From contig NZ_OZ240249.1 of the NCBI RefSeq assembly GCF_965198245.1, positions 1,426,001 through 1,490,000 of the forward strand: a DNA stretch of 64,000 nucleotides. Direction: 5' to 3'. Below are positions 15,384-24,456 of the stretch, one piece after another (positions within the stretch are counted from its first letter, which is position 1; every line of letters begins with the position of its first letter). This stretch comes from Poriferisodalis sp965198245 (GTDB lineage: Bacteria > Actinomycetota > Acidimicrobiia > Acidimicrobiales > Poriferisodalaceae). A program made the position numbers and the translations under genes. The notes under the pieces are model-generated. The model ran no database searches. It saw only the letters and a program-made list of their open reading frames with translations, and had not been told where the DNA came from.

Positions 15384-16451
15384 GTGCAAATCGGGGTGCT
15401 CACCGGCGGAGGCGATTGCGCAGGGTTGAACGCGGCCATCCGGGCCGTCGTGCGCATGGCCGGTCACGAGCTGGACCGCAGCGTCGTGGGGTACAGGCGG
15501 GGCTGGAACGGCGTGCTCGACGGCGACAGCATCACACTGGATTCCGAGGCGATGCGGGGCACGCTGCCCCGGGGCGGCACGATGCTCGGGACCTCCCGCA
15601 GCAGCCGCCGGCTGGAATCCGAAGGCACGGCGCCGTTGATTGCACAGCTCGAGCGCGACGGCGTCGAGGCACTGGTGACGATCGGCGGGGACGGCACGCT
15701 GATCACCGCCGGCCGGCTGTCCGAAGCCGGGTTTCCCGTCGTCGCTGTGCCCAAGACGATCGACAACGACGTCTTCGGCACCGACATCTGCATCGGGTTC
15801 GACACGGCACTGGGTGTCGCTACCGAAGCCGTCGACCGGCTGCACACCACAGCCGAGTCGCACAACCGGATCATGGTGCTCGAGGTGATGGGACGTGAGA
15901 CTGGGCATATTGCGGCCGGGGCGGGCATCGCCGGTGGTGCCGCAGCGGTCCTGGTTCCCGAGGCACCGTTCAACATCGACGAGATCGCCGAACGTCTCGT
16001 TGCGCGCCACCACCGCGACCGCAATGCGTCCATCGTGGTGGTCGCCGAGGGCGCCATTGCTGACGGCAGCGTCGAGATCCCCGATACGGGCACCGACGAG
16101 TGGGGCAATCGCATCCTTGACGGCATGGGCCAGTTCGTCGGCGAGCTGCTGGCCGAACGCACCGGCTTCGACACCCGCACCACCGTGCTGGGGTACATCC
16201 AGCGAGGCGGGCCGCCCTCGCCGGCGGATCGGCTGCTCGGCAGCCGGCTCGGGGCACGTGCGGTGGAGGTCCTCATGGAAGGACAGTCGGGCGCCATGGT
16301 GGGCGTGCACTCCGTCGGGATCGCGCTGCAACCGCTCGCTGAAGTGGCCGGCCGCACTCGCTACCTCAGCCAAGATCAGCTCGAGATGCTGGATCTCATC
16401 TCGACGGCGCCGGTGCTGACCCGGCACAGCAAATCGCGTCGCTGGTTCTGA
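15384..16451 (+). CDS. pfkA: 6-phosphofructokinase
   Basis: The product is 355 aa from GTG 15384. It phosphorylates fructose 6-phosphate to fructose 1,6-bisphosphate in glycolysis. Motifs visible are GVLTGGGDCAGLNAAIR at the N-terminus, TIGGDGTL, VPKTIDNDV, GFDTALG, EVMGRETGHIA, and LGYIQRGGPPSPADR. The glycine in GGDGT favours ATP, because PPi-dependent enzymes have an aspartate there (GGDD). The lysine in PKTIDND is the mixed pattern known in actinobacterial ATP-dependent enzymes. Phosphoryl-donor choice is therefore inferred. It appears to be a single-gene unit. Confidence 0.93.
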   Translation: MQIGVLTGGGDCAGLNAAIRAVVRMAGHELDRSVVGYRRGWNGVLDGDSITLDSEAMRGTLPRGGTMLGTSRSSRRLESEGTAPLIAQLERDGVEALVTIGGDGTLITAGRLSEAGFPVVAVPKTIDNDVFGTDICIGFDTALGVATEAVDRLHTTAESHNRIMVLEVMGRETGHIAAGAGIAGGAAAVLVPEAPFNIDEIAERLVARHHRDRNASIVVVAEGAIADGSVEIPDTGTDEWGNRILDGMGQFVGELLAERTGFDTRTTVLGYIQRGGPPSPADRLLGSRLGARAVEVLMEGQSGAMVGVHSVGIALQPLAEVAGRTRYLSQDQLEMLDLISTAPVLTRHSKSRRWF

Positions 16452-16540
16452 GCTCTGCGGATCGCTCGCTTCGGCGCCGATCTGGGCGCGGCGGCGGCGA
16501 AGCAAACAGCGCCGCACGGTAGGGTGACGGCGACAACACA

Positions 16541-16626
16541 AACCGGGGAGCCCGTGGGGCTGAGAGGGCGACAGCTGTGCCGTCGCCGACCCGAGAACCT
16601 GATCTGGGTAATGCCAGCGGAGGAAG
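16541..16626 (+). ncRNA. TPP riboswitch (THI element)
   Basis: The conserved TPP aptamer segments are present: GGGGCTGAGAGGGCGAC (about 16555-16571), then a GC-rich variable stem, then ACCTGATCTGGGTAATGCC (about 16597-16615) and AGCGGAGG. It ends 3-4 nt before thiB ATG 16630. The Shine-Dalgarno GGAGG (16619-16623) is part of the 3' end of the aptamer. Thiamine pyrophosphate binding would therefore hide the ribosome binding site directly, without a separate expression platform. A TAGGGT -10-like box lies at 16520-16525. Confidence 0.93.
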
Positions 16627-16629
16627 CAC

Positions 16630-17766
16630 ATGACCACCCACCCGCTTCGTAGGCCGTTCCGCCTCGCTGTCGCCGTCGCCGCCGCGATGCTGATGGTGGC
16701 CGCATGCGGCGACGGCGATGTACCTGAGACCAACACACCTGTCCCGCCCCAGACCGAGTCGCCGTCAGACGCTGGGGCACCCGCCACCGAGGAGCCGGCC
16801 GACGACGGGCCATCGATCGCTGGAACGACGGTCACGCTGATCAGCCACGACTCGTTCAACCTGTCCGAGGGAACGCTTGCGGAGTTCACCGCACAGACTG
16901 GTGTGACGGTGGAATTGCTTGAGGTCGGCGATGCGGGCACGCTCGTGGCCCAGGCGATACTCACCAAGGATGCGCCGCTGGGCGATGTCCTCTTCGGTAT
17001 CGACAACACCTTCCTGCAGCGGGGCCTCGACGCGGGCATCTTCGCCCGCTACAAGTCCCCGGCACTCGCCGGCGTGCCAGTCGACCTGCAGCTGGATCCG
17101 CGACATCGGGTCACTCCCGTGGACTACGGCGACGTGTGCGTCAACTACTGGAAGGACGCTGTGCCGCGGGTGCCGGAGAGCCTTGATGATCTGACATTCC
17201 CCGAATTCGCTGATCAGTTCGTGGTGCAGCATCCCGAAACGTCCTCACCCGGCTTCGCCTTCTTGCTTGCCACCATCGCTGCGTTCGGCGACGGCTGGGA
17301 GCTGTACTGGGAGGACCTGCGTGCCAATGGCGTGACGGTGACGGCGGGCTGGCAGGACGCCTACTACGGCGAGTTCACTGCCGGCGGCGGTGACCGGTCG
17401 GTGGTCGTGTCGTACGCCTCCAGCCCGCCTGCGGAGGTGATCTACGCCGATCCGCCAACAGACGTGGCACCCACTGGGGTCATCACCGAGTCGTGCTACC
17501 GCCAGATCGAGTTCGCCGGGATCCTCACCGGGACCGACAACGAGGCAGGGGCGCGTGCGCTGGTCGACTTCATGCTGAGCGAGACCTGGCAGAACGACGT
17601 GCCGCTCAACATGTTCGTGTACCCCGTGATCGAGAGCGCGACACTCCCGCCCGAATTTGTCGAGCACACGGCGGTGCCCGACGATCCGCTCATGCTCGAC
17701 CCGGCTGAGATCGAAGCAAACCGCGACGCGTGGACCGAGCGCTGGGTGGAGATCGTCTTGCGCTGA
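16630..17766 (+). CDS. thiB: Thiamine ABC transporter, substrate-binding lipoprotein
   Basis: The product is 378 aa. A lipoprotein signal peptide with lipobox VAAC (Cys26) is followed by a Pro/Glu/Thr-rich linker, then a periplasmic-binding fold: TVTLISHDSFNLSEGTL, FTAQTGVTVELLE, AILTKDAPLGDVLFGIDN, VDYGDVCVNYWKD, and YASSPPAEV(I)YADPP. These match TbpA/ThiB, which captures thiamine or its phosphates. The TPP riboswitch directly upstream strongly supports the assignment. It is followed by the permease gene, but no ATPase gene is adjacent. Confidence 0.92.
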   Translation: MTTHPLRRPFRLAVAVAAAMLMVAACGDGDVPETNTPVPPQTESPSDAGAPATEEPADDGPSIAGTTVTLISHDSFNLSEGTLAEFTAQTGVTVELLEVGDAGTLVAQAILTKDAPLGDVLFGIDNTFLQRGLDAGIFARYKSPALAGVPVDLQLDPRHRVTPVDYGDVCVNYWKDAVPRVPESLDDLTFPEFADQFVVQHPETSSPGFAFLLATIAAFGDGWELYWEDLRANGVTVTAGWQDAYYGEFTAGGGDRSVVVSYASSPPAEVIYADPPTDVAPTGVITESCYRQIEFAGILTGTDNEAGARALVDFMLSETWQNDVPLNMFVYPVIESATLPPEFVEHTAVPDDPLMLDPAEIEANRDAWTERWVEIVLR

Positions 17767-17795
17767 GCGCGCCGCCCTCTCAGAGAGATGTGACA

Positions 17796-19442
17796 GTGGC
17801 CCGGTCGCTGAGGCGGCGATCCGCAGCACCGGCTCTCGGTTGGACAGTCGCCGCTGCCGCACCCCTCGCATTCGTGGGGGTGTTCTTTGCCTACCCGGTC
17901 CTCACCGTTGTCGCGGACGGACTCAGTGGCCTCGGGGATCTGCTGGGGCGCTCGGCGATTCGCGGCGTGCTGTGGTTCACGGTCTGGCAGGCCGTCGCCT
18001 CGACTGTGCTCACCCTTGCTGTCGGGATTCCTGCCGCGGCAGCGCTGGCGCGCTTGCGGCCGAGGGCGCGGCGGATTGTCCGAGCCGTCATCACCGTGCC
18101 GTTCGTGCTGCCGACGGTGGTCGTGGCCGGCGCCTTCGAGGCAACCTTCGACCGGTTCGGTCTCGATGAAGGAACGCTGTCGCTGCGACACACCGTGTGG
18201 GCGATCCTTGCCGCTCACGTCTTCTTCAACTACGCCGTGGTGGTACGGACCGTGGGCTCATGGTGGGCTGGCCTGGACGGCCGCAACACCGACGCGGCGG
18301 CCGTTCTCGGCGCCACGCCGGTGCGTACCTTCCGGTACGTCACCTGGCCGCTGCTGCGGCCCGCAGTCGCGGCATCGGCGGCTGTCACGTTCCTGTTCTC
18401 ATTCACCTCGTTCGGGGTGATCCTGATCCTCGGCGGCCCGGCACGCGCCACGGTCGAGACAGAGATCTACCGGTACGCCATCACGCGGCTCGACTTTGCT
18501 ACGGCATCGGCGCTGGCGCTCTGCCAGCTTGTCGCTGTGGCGGCACTGGTCACGCTGGCGGGCATGGCCGAACGGCGACGAGCAGTTGCCCGCCGGGCGC
18601 CTGGACGCACGGCACCCCGCCGTCGCCGCGGGGTGATCGCCGTCAATGGCGTCGTGGCGTTGCTTCTGCTCGGCGTGCCGATCGGCACATTGGTTGAGCG
18701 GGCCTTTGCGACCGGCAACGGCTACGGAGTTGCCAACTTCACGGCGCTCGCCGAACGGGTGCAGATGCTGCCGGCGACCGCGCTCGCTGCCCTGGCGCAC
18801 TCGCTGGGATTCGCGGCGATGGCGACGGTGATCGCCTCAGTCGTGGGCGCACTCGCGTCGATCGTCGTCGTTGGGGGCCGCGCCCGCGCTGTGGCCGTCG
18901 CACGGGGCGCGACGTGGCTGCGGCGACTGTTCGATGTCGGGTTGACGCTGCCGCTGGGGGTGTCGGCGGTCACGGTGGGACTCGGCATGCTGCTGGCGCT
19001 GGACACCCCGCCGTTGGAGTTCCGTACAGCGTGGTGGATCATTCCTGTCGCGCACGCCTTGGTGGGGATGCCCTTCGTCGTCCGGACGTTGGTGCCGACG
19101 CTGCGATCAATCGACAATCGGCTGCGGGAGGCGGCCTCGGTGCTCGGCGCGTCCCCGATGCGAACGCGCCGAGAGGTTGACGTGCCGATCGCGTCACGCG
19201 CGGTTGCGGTCGGTGCGGCGTTCGCATTCGCCGTGTCGCTCGGTGAGTTCGGTGCGACGGCGTTCTTGCCGCGGCGACCCGACACGCTGACCGCACCGCT
19301 GGCGCTGTTCCGCCTGCTCGGTACGCCGGGGGAGAGCCTGCGCGGTCAGGCGATGGCGCTCGCGGTGGTGCTCATGGCAGCAACGGCCGCTTCGGTGCTC
19401 GTCATCGAAGGACTTCGCCGCACCGACGAATCACTGTTCTAG
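17796..19442 (+). CDS. thiP: Thiamine ABC transporter, fused permease
   Basis: The product is 548 aa. GTG 17796 is preferred because AGAGAG lies 8 nt upstream and the longer frame would overlap thiB; GTG 17790 is possible. Two permease halves are fused, each with several membrane segments and an EAA loop: AAAVLGATPVRTFRYVTWPLLRP in the first half and EAASVLGASPMRTRREVDVPI in the second. This is the ThiP arrangement, with about 12 membrane segments. It needs an ATPase (ThiQ), which is not in this neighbourhood; one encoded elsewhere may be shared. It lies in the TPP-riboswitch operon with thiB. Confidence 0.9.
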   Translation: MARSLRRRSAAPALGWTVAAAAPLAFVGVFFAYPVLTVVADGLSGLGDLLGRSAIRGVLWFTVWQAVASTVLTLAVGIPAAAALARLRPRARRIVRAVITVPFVLPTVVVAGAFEATFDRFGLDEGTLSLRHTVWAILAAHVFFNYAVVVRTVGSWWAGLDGRNTDAAAVLGATPVRTFRYVTWPLLRPAVAASAAVTFLFSFTSFGVILILGGPARATVETEIYRYAITRLDFATASALALCQLVAVAALVTLAGMAERRRAVARRAPGRTAPRRRRGVIAVNGVVALLLLGVPIGTLVERAFATGNGYGVANFTALAERVQMLPATALAALAHSLGFAAMATVIASVVGALASIVVVGGRARAVAVARGATWLRRLFDVGLTLPLGVSAVTVGLGMLLALDTPPLEFRTAWWIIPVAHALVGMPFVVRTLVPTLRSIDNRLREAASVLGASPMRTRREVDVPIASRAVAVGAAFAFAVSLGEFGATAFLPRRPDTLTAPLALFRLLGTPGESLRGQAMALAVVLMAATAASVLVIEGLRRTDESLF

Positions 19443-19597
19443 CAAGCGGCGCGCCGCGGCGGCATCGCGATCGATTCGGCATGGCGCCGACTTTCAAAGG
19501 AGTGTCCCGCGTTCCCATGATCATGTCCCTGCCCTTGGAGGCCGCGCGGATAGCTGACGTCTCGGAAAGTTGCTGTCACGCCTTCTTTGTGCAATTT

Positions 19598-19617
19598 TGC
19601 CGTCTGTGGCGGCATTT
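19598..19617. terminator. Possible weak bidirectional terminator
   Basis: TGCCG and CGGCA form a 5-bp stem with a 7-nt loop, flanked by TTTT on the left and TTT on the right, between the convergent thiP and acetoacetyl-CoA synthetase genes. The stem is short. The rest of the 19443-19675 gap shows nothing recognisable. Confidence 0.25.
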
Positions 19618-19675
19618 CTGCGCAAAGTCCAGGCCGTCGGGGCTGCCGGGCATCGCCGCCTATCCGCTGAGGCTC

Positions 19676-21787
19676 TTATGGCTCTAAAGCGGGATGGCTG
19701 GCGAAGTGGGCTAGCGCATCAGGGTCGTCGATGGCCTCGATGTTTGCAATGGGTTGGCCTTCGATGACATCCCGAACGGCGAGCTCCACCAGCTTTCCTG
19801 ACCGCGTGCGGGGAATGGCGGGAACTTGGGCGATCACCGCCGGCACGTGCCGGGGCGACGCTCCAGAGCGAATCTGGGAGCGGATCTTGCCGGTGAGCTC
19901 ATCGTCGAGCGTCAGCCCTTCGCGCAGCTTCACAAACAGCACGACCCTGGTGTCGGTGCTGGTCGTCGATCCGTCGGGGGCAGTCACCCGCTGACCGATG
20001 ACCACGCTCTCGAGCACCTCGTCGATCCGGTCGACCTGACGGTAGATCTCCGCGGTGCCGATGCGCACGCCGCCGGGATTCAGCGTGGCGTCCGATCGCC
20101 CGCTGATGATCATCCCGCCGCTCGGCGTCCACTCGGCAAAGTCGCCGTGATGCCACACACCCGCGAAGCGCTCGAAGTACGCAGATCGGTAGCGCATGTC
20201 GTCAGGGTCGTCCCAGAAGTGCAGCGGCATGGACACAAATGCATTTCGGCACACCAGCTCGCCCTGCGTCCCGGCACTGAGCGAGGCGCCGTCGGCGTCA
20301 GCCACGTCGACCTCCAGGCCGAGCGCCGGCACCTGAATCTCGCCGCGGCGAACCGGGCCCGTGGGGTCACCGATCACGAAGCCGCCGCAGATGTCGGTGC
20401 CTCCGGAGAAGGACGCCAGATGAACGTCGGCTTTCACCTGCTCGTACACCCAGTCGAACCCCTCGGGCGCAAGCGGCGAGCCCGTTGATGCAATGGCGCG
20501 CACAGTGTCGAGCGCATGGGTCTGCGCCGGTCGCAGACCCGCTTTTATGGCTCCCTCGATGAACTTGGCGCTGACGCCGAACAGCGTCACGCCCCAGTCG
20601 TCTGCCACATCGAAGAGCCGGGCCGGGCCCGGGTGGAACGGCGATCCGTCGTACAGCACGAGCGATGCCCTGCTGGCCAGCCCGGCTACGAGCCAGTTCC
20701 ACATCATCCAGCCCGTGGTCGTGAAGTACATCACCCGGTCGCCGGGGTGGACATCGAAGTGCAGGCGCTGCTCGCTCCACAGCTTGAGCAGGGCGCCGCC
20801 GGCCCGATGGACGATGCACTTCGGCTTTCCGGTGGTTCCCGACGAGTACAGGATGCACACCGGCTGGTCGAATCCGAGCCGGCTGAACGTGAGGTTGTCG
20901 CCGGTTGCCGACGTGTGCGGCTCCAGCCAGGCCGACCACTCCGTGGATGCATGAGTTCCAGCGGCGTCGCGCTCGACACCGGCGGAGCGGTCGTACGGCG
21001 CGATCACGAGCCGGCGAAGCGGCGCGCCGGCACTCGCCAGGCTGGCGGCCACTTCGGCTGCCTTGGCGGTGGTGCGATGCCGGATGCCGTTGTAGTAGTA
21101 GCCATCGACAGCGACCAGCACGGCCGGGGCGATCTGACCGAAGCGGTCCAGCACGCCGTCGATGCCGAAGTCGGGACTGACCGACGAATACACGGCGCCC
21201 AACGATGCTGTCGCCAGGAACACGATGACCGCCTCGGGGCCGTTGGGAAGCATGGTGGCCACCCGGTCGCCCACGCCGACGCCGTCGGCGGCCAGCGCCC
21301 GCTGGCAGGCCGCCACTTCCGCCCGGAGTTCACCGTGCGTCATCGTTGTCTCTACGACGTCCTCGCCGATGAGCACGAGAGCAGTGTCGTCCGCAGCAGG
21401 CCCCCCCGAAGCAGTCGGCCTCAAGTAGTTCTCGGCAATGTTCAGGTTCGATCCGGTGAAGAACTCGAGACCCGGCCGGGGCTCCGGAGCGCCGCCGCCA
21501 GCTTCACTGCTCAAGAACACTTCACTGCTCAAGAACTCTGGGCCCAGCTCGCCGATGCCGTCGCTGAAGTTCCACACCGCCCGCCAGAACTCGCCAGGTT
21601 GTCGAACCGACCATTCGTGCAGCTCCCGGTAGGTGTGCTGGTCGAGCCCAAGACCGACGTCGGCAGCGAAGCGCCAGAGCTGCGTTGAGCGACGCCGCTG
21701 CGTATCTGGCCGCCACAGCACGCCCTCGTCGGACCGCGGCCCGTGGCCACTGTTGGTTGTGCCGCTCATCGAGTGCAAGTTACTCAT
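19676..21787 (-). CDS. aacS: Acetoacetyl-CoA synthetase
   Basis: The product is 703 aa and may start at the second Met, 18 bp in. It is an ANL-superfamily ligase that activates acetoacetate to acetoacetyl-CoA with ATP. Signature motifs are ILYSSGTTGKPKCIVH (P-loop/A3), TTTGWMMWNWL, FSGGTDICGGF, ISGRSDATLNPGGVRIGT and the catalytic lysine in RTRSGKLVE. The long N-terminal part with WRFAADVGL and NLNIAENYLRP is typical of acetoacetyl-CoA synthetases as distinct from acetyl-CoA synthetase. A small tandem duplication gives FLSSEVFLSSE near residue 90. It likely links ketone-body or polyhydroxybutyrate turnover to lipid metabolism. Confidence 0.9.
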   Translation of the reverse strand: MSNLHSMSGTTNSGHGPRSDEGVLWRPDTQRRRSTQLWRFAADVGLGLDQHTYRELHEWSVRQPGEFWRAVWNFSDGIGELGPEFLSSEVFLSSEAGGGAPEPRPGLEFFTGSNLNIAENYLRPTASGGPAADDTALVLIGEDVVETTMTHGELRAEVAACQRALAADGVGVGDRVATMLPNGPEAVIVFLATASLGAVYSSVSPDFGIDGVLDRFGQIAPAVLVAVDGYYYNGIRHRTTAKAAEVAASLASAGAPLRRLVIAPYDRSAGVERDAAGTHASTEWSAWLEPHTSATGDNLTFSRLGFDQPVCILYSSGTTGKPKCIVHRAGGALLKLWSEQRLHFDVHPGDRVMYFTTTGWMMWNWLVAGLASRASLVLYDGSPFHPGPARLFDVADDWGVTLFGVSAKFIEGAIKAGLRPAQTHALDTVRAIASTGSPLAPEGFDWVYEQVKADVHLASFSGGTDICGGFVIGDPTGPVRRGEIQVPALGLEVDVADADGASLSAGTQGELVCRNAFVSMPLHFWDDPDDMRYRSAYFERFAGVWHHGDFAEWTPSGGMIISGRSDATLNPGGVRIGTAEIYRQVDRIDEVLESVVIGQRVTAPDGSTTSTDTRVVLFVKLREGLTLDDELTGKIRSQIRSGASPRHVPAVIAQVPAIPRTRSGKLVELAVRDVIEGQPIANIEAIDDPDALAHFASHPALEP

Positions 21788-21865
21788 CTGCCGCTGCGCA
21801 TCGCCCCGGCGCAGGTCCCTGGCACCCCAGAATCACACTGAGGGGCGCGGGTAGGGTCCACCGTC

Positions 21866-22645
21866 ATGGACGGGATCTGCGACGACCTTCAAGCTGAGAC
21901 CGAAGCGCTCGGCGACGTGGTCACCGACATCAGCGAAAAGCAATGGCGCCTGCCCACGCCAGCGGAGGGATGGGACAGCCGCGAGACGATGGTGCATCTG
22001 GGCATGACCGATTGGGTGGCGACAGTCGCCGTCGTCGATCCCGAGGGCTTTGGTGGCTTCACGGCCGCCGCCGCACGGGGCGAGATGGACCTGCACACGG
22101 CAGCGGGAATCGACTTTGCTTCCATGTCCGGTGCGCAGATCTGGGACTGGCTGTGCACGGAGCGAGCCAAGATGGTGGCGGCAGTTCGGCCGCTGGACCC
22201 CAAGGACCGGATTCCGTGGTTCGGCCCCTCGATGGGCGCCCTGTCGTTTGTCACCGCTCGGCTCATGGAGACGTGGTCGCACGGGCACGACATCGCCGAC
22301 ACCCACGGCCGGGAGCTGCCCCGCACCGATCGGCTGCGACACGTCGCCCACATCGGGGTCAGCACCCGCGGCTGGAGTTACATGAACCGCGGTCTCGAGG
22401 TGCCCGCCGGACCGGTACGTGTAGAACTTGATGCCCCGAGTGGGGCTGTGTGGACCTGGGGGCCGCAAGACGCTGCCGACAAGGTGAGCGGCGACGCCTG
22501 TCAGTTCTGCTTGGTGGCCACCCAGCGCCGCCACCACTCCGAGACCGATCTTGAGATCCAAGGTCCCCTAGCGGTGGGCTGGATGGATATTGCGCAGGCC
22601 TTTGCCGGTCCTCCGACCGACGCAGCGAACCGCCGCACGGCCTAG
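21866..22645 (+). CDS. DinB-like metal-binding protein of the TIGR03084 type
   Basis: The product is 259 aa. The N-terminus resembles the maleylpyruvate isomerase/DinB four-helix bundle: LTPAEGWDSRETMVHLGMTDW and, later, ARLMETWSHGHDIADTHG, which supply the three histidines expected to bind a metal. A hydrophobic-strand C-terminal half follows. Proteins of this kind are common in actinobacteria and may act as mycothiol-dependent transferases, but the reaction here is unknown. A TAGGGT box lies 8 nt before ATG 21866 and no Shine-Dalgarno is seen, consistent with a leaderless mRNA. Confidence 0.75.
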   Translation: MDGICDDLQAETEALGDVVTDISEKQWRLPTPAEGWDSRETMVHLGMTDWVATVAVVDPEGFGGFTAAAARGEMDLHTAAGIDFASMSGAQIWDWLCTERAKMVAAVRPLDPKDRIPWFGPSMGALSFVTARLMETWSHGHDIADTHGRELPRTDRLRHVAHIGVSTRGWSYMNRGLEVPAGPVRVELDAPSGAVWTWGPQDAADKVSGDACQFCLVATQRRHHSETDLEIQGPLAVGWMDIAQAFAGPPTDAANRRTA

Positions 22646-22657
22646 CCCCGGCCGCCG

Positions 22658-22735
22658 GGTCGCTGTGCTGATTGTCGCTCCCAGGGGGTCGCTGTGCTGA
22701 TCGTCGCTCCCAGGGGGTCGCTGTGCTGATCGTCG
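22658..22735 (+). repeat. 29-bp tandem repeat spanning the coaE start
   Basis: Unit copies begin at 22662, 22691 and 22720 (the third partial). Each holds GGTCGCTGTGCTGAT(T/C)GTCG; the first two continue with CTCCCAGGGG. Each copy carries a potential GTG start. Because 29 is not a multiple of three, the first two GTGs (22665, 22694) open 12-codon reading frames that stop at a TGA overlapping the next copy. Only the third GTG (22723) opens coaE. Confidence 0.9.
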
Positions 22736-23349
22736 GGCTGACTGGGGGGATCGGCGCGGGCAAGAGCACCGTCGCGGAATTGCTTTCCTTCCACGGAGCC
22801 GCTGTCGTGGACGTGGACGGCCTGGGCCGCGAGATCATCGCCCCAGGGGGATCGGCGGTCGAACCTGTAGTCGAGCGATTCGGCGACCACCTGCGCGGAC
22901 CTGATGGAGGCATCGACCGGCCGGCGCTCGCAGCGATCGTGTTCAACGATCCTTCGGAGCTCGCCGCTCTCAACGAGATCAGCCACCCCGCCATCAACGA
23001 CCTCCTTGACGAGCGGATCGAGACGATTGCGGCAAAAGGCGTAGCTGATGTCGTCGTGCTTGACATGGCGGTGTTGGTGGAGAGCACATTGGGCCGCGAC
23101 ACTCGGTTTCCCTATGAAGTGGTGGTGACGGTCGAAGCGCCGCCCGATGTACGACTGCAACGACTTACGGGCCGCGGCATGACAGCCGACGACGCCAAGG
23201 CCCGCTTGGCCTCTCAAGCCACCGATGACCAACGGCGCGAAGCGTCGAACTTCGTGATTGGTAACGGTGGCGGCACCGACGAATTGGCCGATGCGGCAAG
23301 GCAGCTGTGGGACGCTCTGCGCAATCTCGCTGACGAGCGTGCCGCATGA
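22723..23349 (+). CDS. coaE: Dephospho-CoA kinase
   Basis: The product is 208 aa from GTG 22723. It catalyses the last step of coenzyme A synthesis, phosphorylating the 3'-hydroxyl of dephospho-CoA. The Walker A motif GLTGGIGAGKST sits at the very N-terminus, which fixes the start. VDVDGLGREI, the VVLDMAVLVES strand and the later RLTGRGMTADDAKARLASQ lid-type segment match the family, and length is normal. The start region lies in the third copy of a 29-bp tandem repeat that supplies AGGGGG about 5-6 nt upstream. It overlaps the next gene by 4 bp (ATGA). Confidence 0.92.
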   Translation: MLIVGLTGGIGAGKSTVAELLSFHGAAVVDVDGLGREIIAPGGSAVEPVVERFGDHLRGPDGGIDRPALAAIVFNDPSELAALNEISHPAINDLLDERIETIAAKGVADVVVLDMAVLVESTLGRDTRFPYEVVVTVEAPPDVRLQRLTGRGMTADDAKARLASQATDDQRREASNFVIGNGGGTDELADAARQLWDALRNLADERAA

Positions 23350-24290
23350 GCGCAGCAGCGGCGTCACCTTCGGGCCGGCCAGCCCGCACTGGTCAGCCCG
23401 GCGATCAGCCATATGACGGTGGTGGTTCGGCCGCCGACCCAGGGAGCGAGCAGCCGGTCCGCTACCCGCCTCAGAACCACATCCTGCGACATCTGCGTCT
23501 CAGCCACCAGATGACGTCCGACGGTTCGCTGACCGCGACGATGCCCATCTTGGACGATCTGGCCGACGGTCCGCTGGCCGAGGGGGGCTGGCTGCGGCTC
23601 GGTGCCGTCGCCACATTGGTGGATTCGGTGGCCGGACACCACGCCGTCCTCGTGGTGTCTCCGGACTGGTCCGCCACGCTGCACCTGTCAACGGTGCTTG
23701 CAGCACGGGCACAGGGTTCGGTGGTGACCGCCCGGTGCTCGCCGCTGCGAATAGGACGCAACCAGGTGGTCACCGAGACCTCGGTAACCGACGAGGCCGG
23801 AACGGAAATCGCACGCTCGACGTGTACGTACGCACGACTGCCCCGCCGCGACGACACGCCGGTGGTGGATTCGACGGCACGAGACAACACCGTCCACTAC
23901 CGGGAAGATCACGAGGTGAACCCCCGTCCGCCGCTGGACGACTACTTGCGCATCTCGCCGGTGCCCGGAGAGCCGCGCATCGAGCTGCCGATGCACAACC
24001 GCATCCGCAACTCGTTCGGCTCGTTGCAAGGCGGGGCTTCGATCGTGGTTGCCGAGGTCATGGCGACACATCTGGCTGGGCTCAGCGACGGGGGAGAGCG
24101 CCCGTCGCGTTGCGTGTTCGCAGACATGCACTACCTGGCGCCGGCTCGTGGCGGACCGTTTCGCGTCGACGGTGAGATATTGGCCCGAACCGGACATGTG
24201 GTGACCAGTCGCACCCGGATCTTCGAGACAGCCGGCGAGTCGGACCGCCTGCTGCAAACCGCTACTGCCACTGCTGAATTCCTGGACTGA
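23346..24290 (+). CDS. Double-hotdog acyl-CoA thioesterase-like protein
   Basis: The product is 314 aa. Two tandem hotdog domains are seen. The first (about 75-165) has WLRLGAVATLVDSVAGH, matching the PaaI-type G-x-x-x-T-x-x-D helix. The second (about 205-310) has NSFGSLQGGASIVVAEVMATH and a CVFADMHYLAPARGGPF strand pair. Such proteins hydrolyse acyl-CoA thioesters; the acyl chain is not predictable. Translation is probably coupled to coaE through the ATGA overlap. The first 40 residues are low complexity and may be a wrong extension. Confidence 0.75.
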   Translation: MSAAAASPSGRPARTGQPGDQPYDGGGSAADPGSEQPVRYPPQNHILRHLRLSHQMTSDGSLTATMPILDDLADGPLAEGGWLRLGAVATLVDSVAGHHAVLVVSPDWSATLHLSTVLAARAQGSVVTARCSPLRIGRNQVVTETSVTDEAGTEIARSTCTYARLPRRDDTPVVDSTARDNTVHYREDHEVNPRPPLDDYLRISPVPGEPRIELPMHNRIRNSFGSLQGGASIVVAEVMATHLAGLSDGGERPSRCVFADMHYLAPARGGPFRVDGEILARTGHVVTSRTRIFETAGESDRLLQTATATAEFLD

Positions 24291-24443
24291 GACCAACCGC
24301 AGACCGTCCGACCGGTCGGTGCGGGCCAGCAGCCCGGGCACCAAGCCGACAGATCAGCAACAAGGCACCGAGCCCGTCACACCGAGGGTCACACCCAGGC
24401 CCGAACCACTGGCCCAAACAGCATGACCGTCACACCCGCCCTC

Positions 24444-24456
24444 TACCGTGCAGGTC
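24444..24456 (+). promoter_or_regulatory. Leaderless-type -10 box of the HAD phosphatase gene
   Basis: TACCGT (24444-24449) with a 7-nt spacer precedes ATG 24457. No Shine-Dalgarno is seen. This decides the start over the in-frame GTG at 24448, which lies inside the box. Confidence 0.45.

Noticed and set aside
15006..17039. 677-codon minus-strand frame across pfkA and the riboswitch
   Set aside because: It runs opposite clearly conserved pfkA and thiB and through a TPP aptamer. No protein features are seen.
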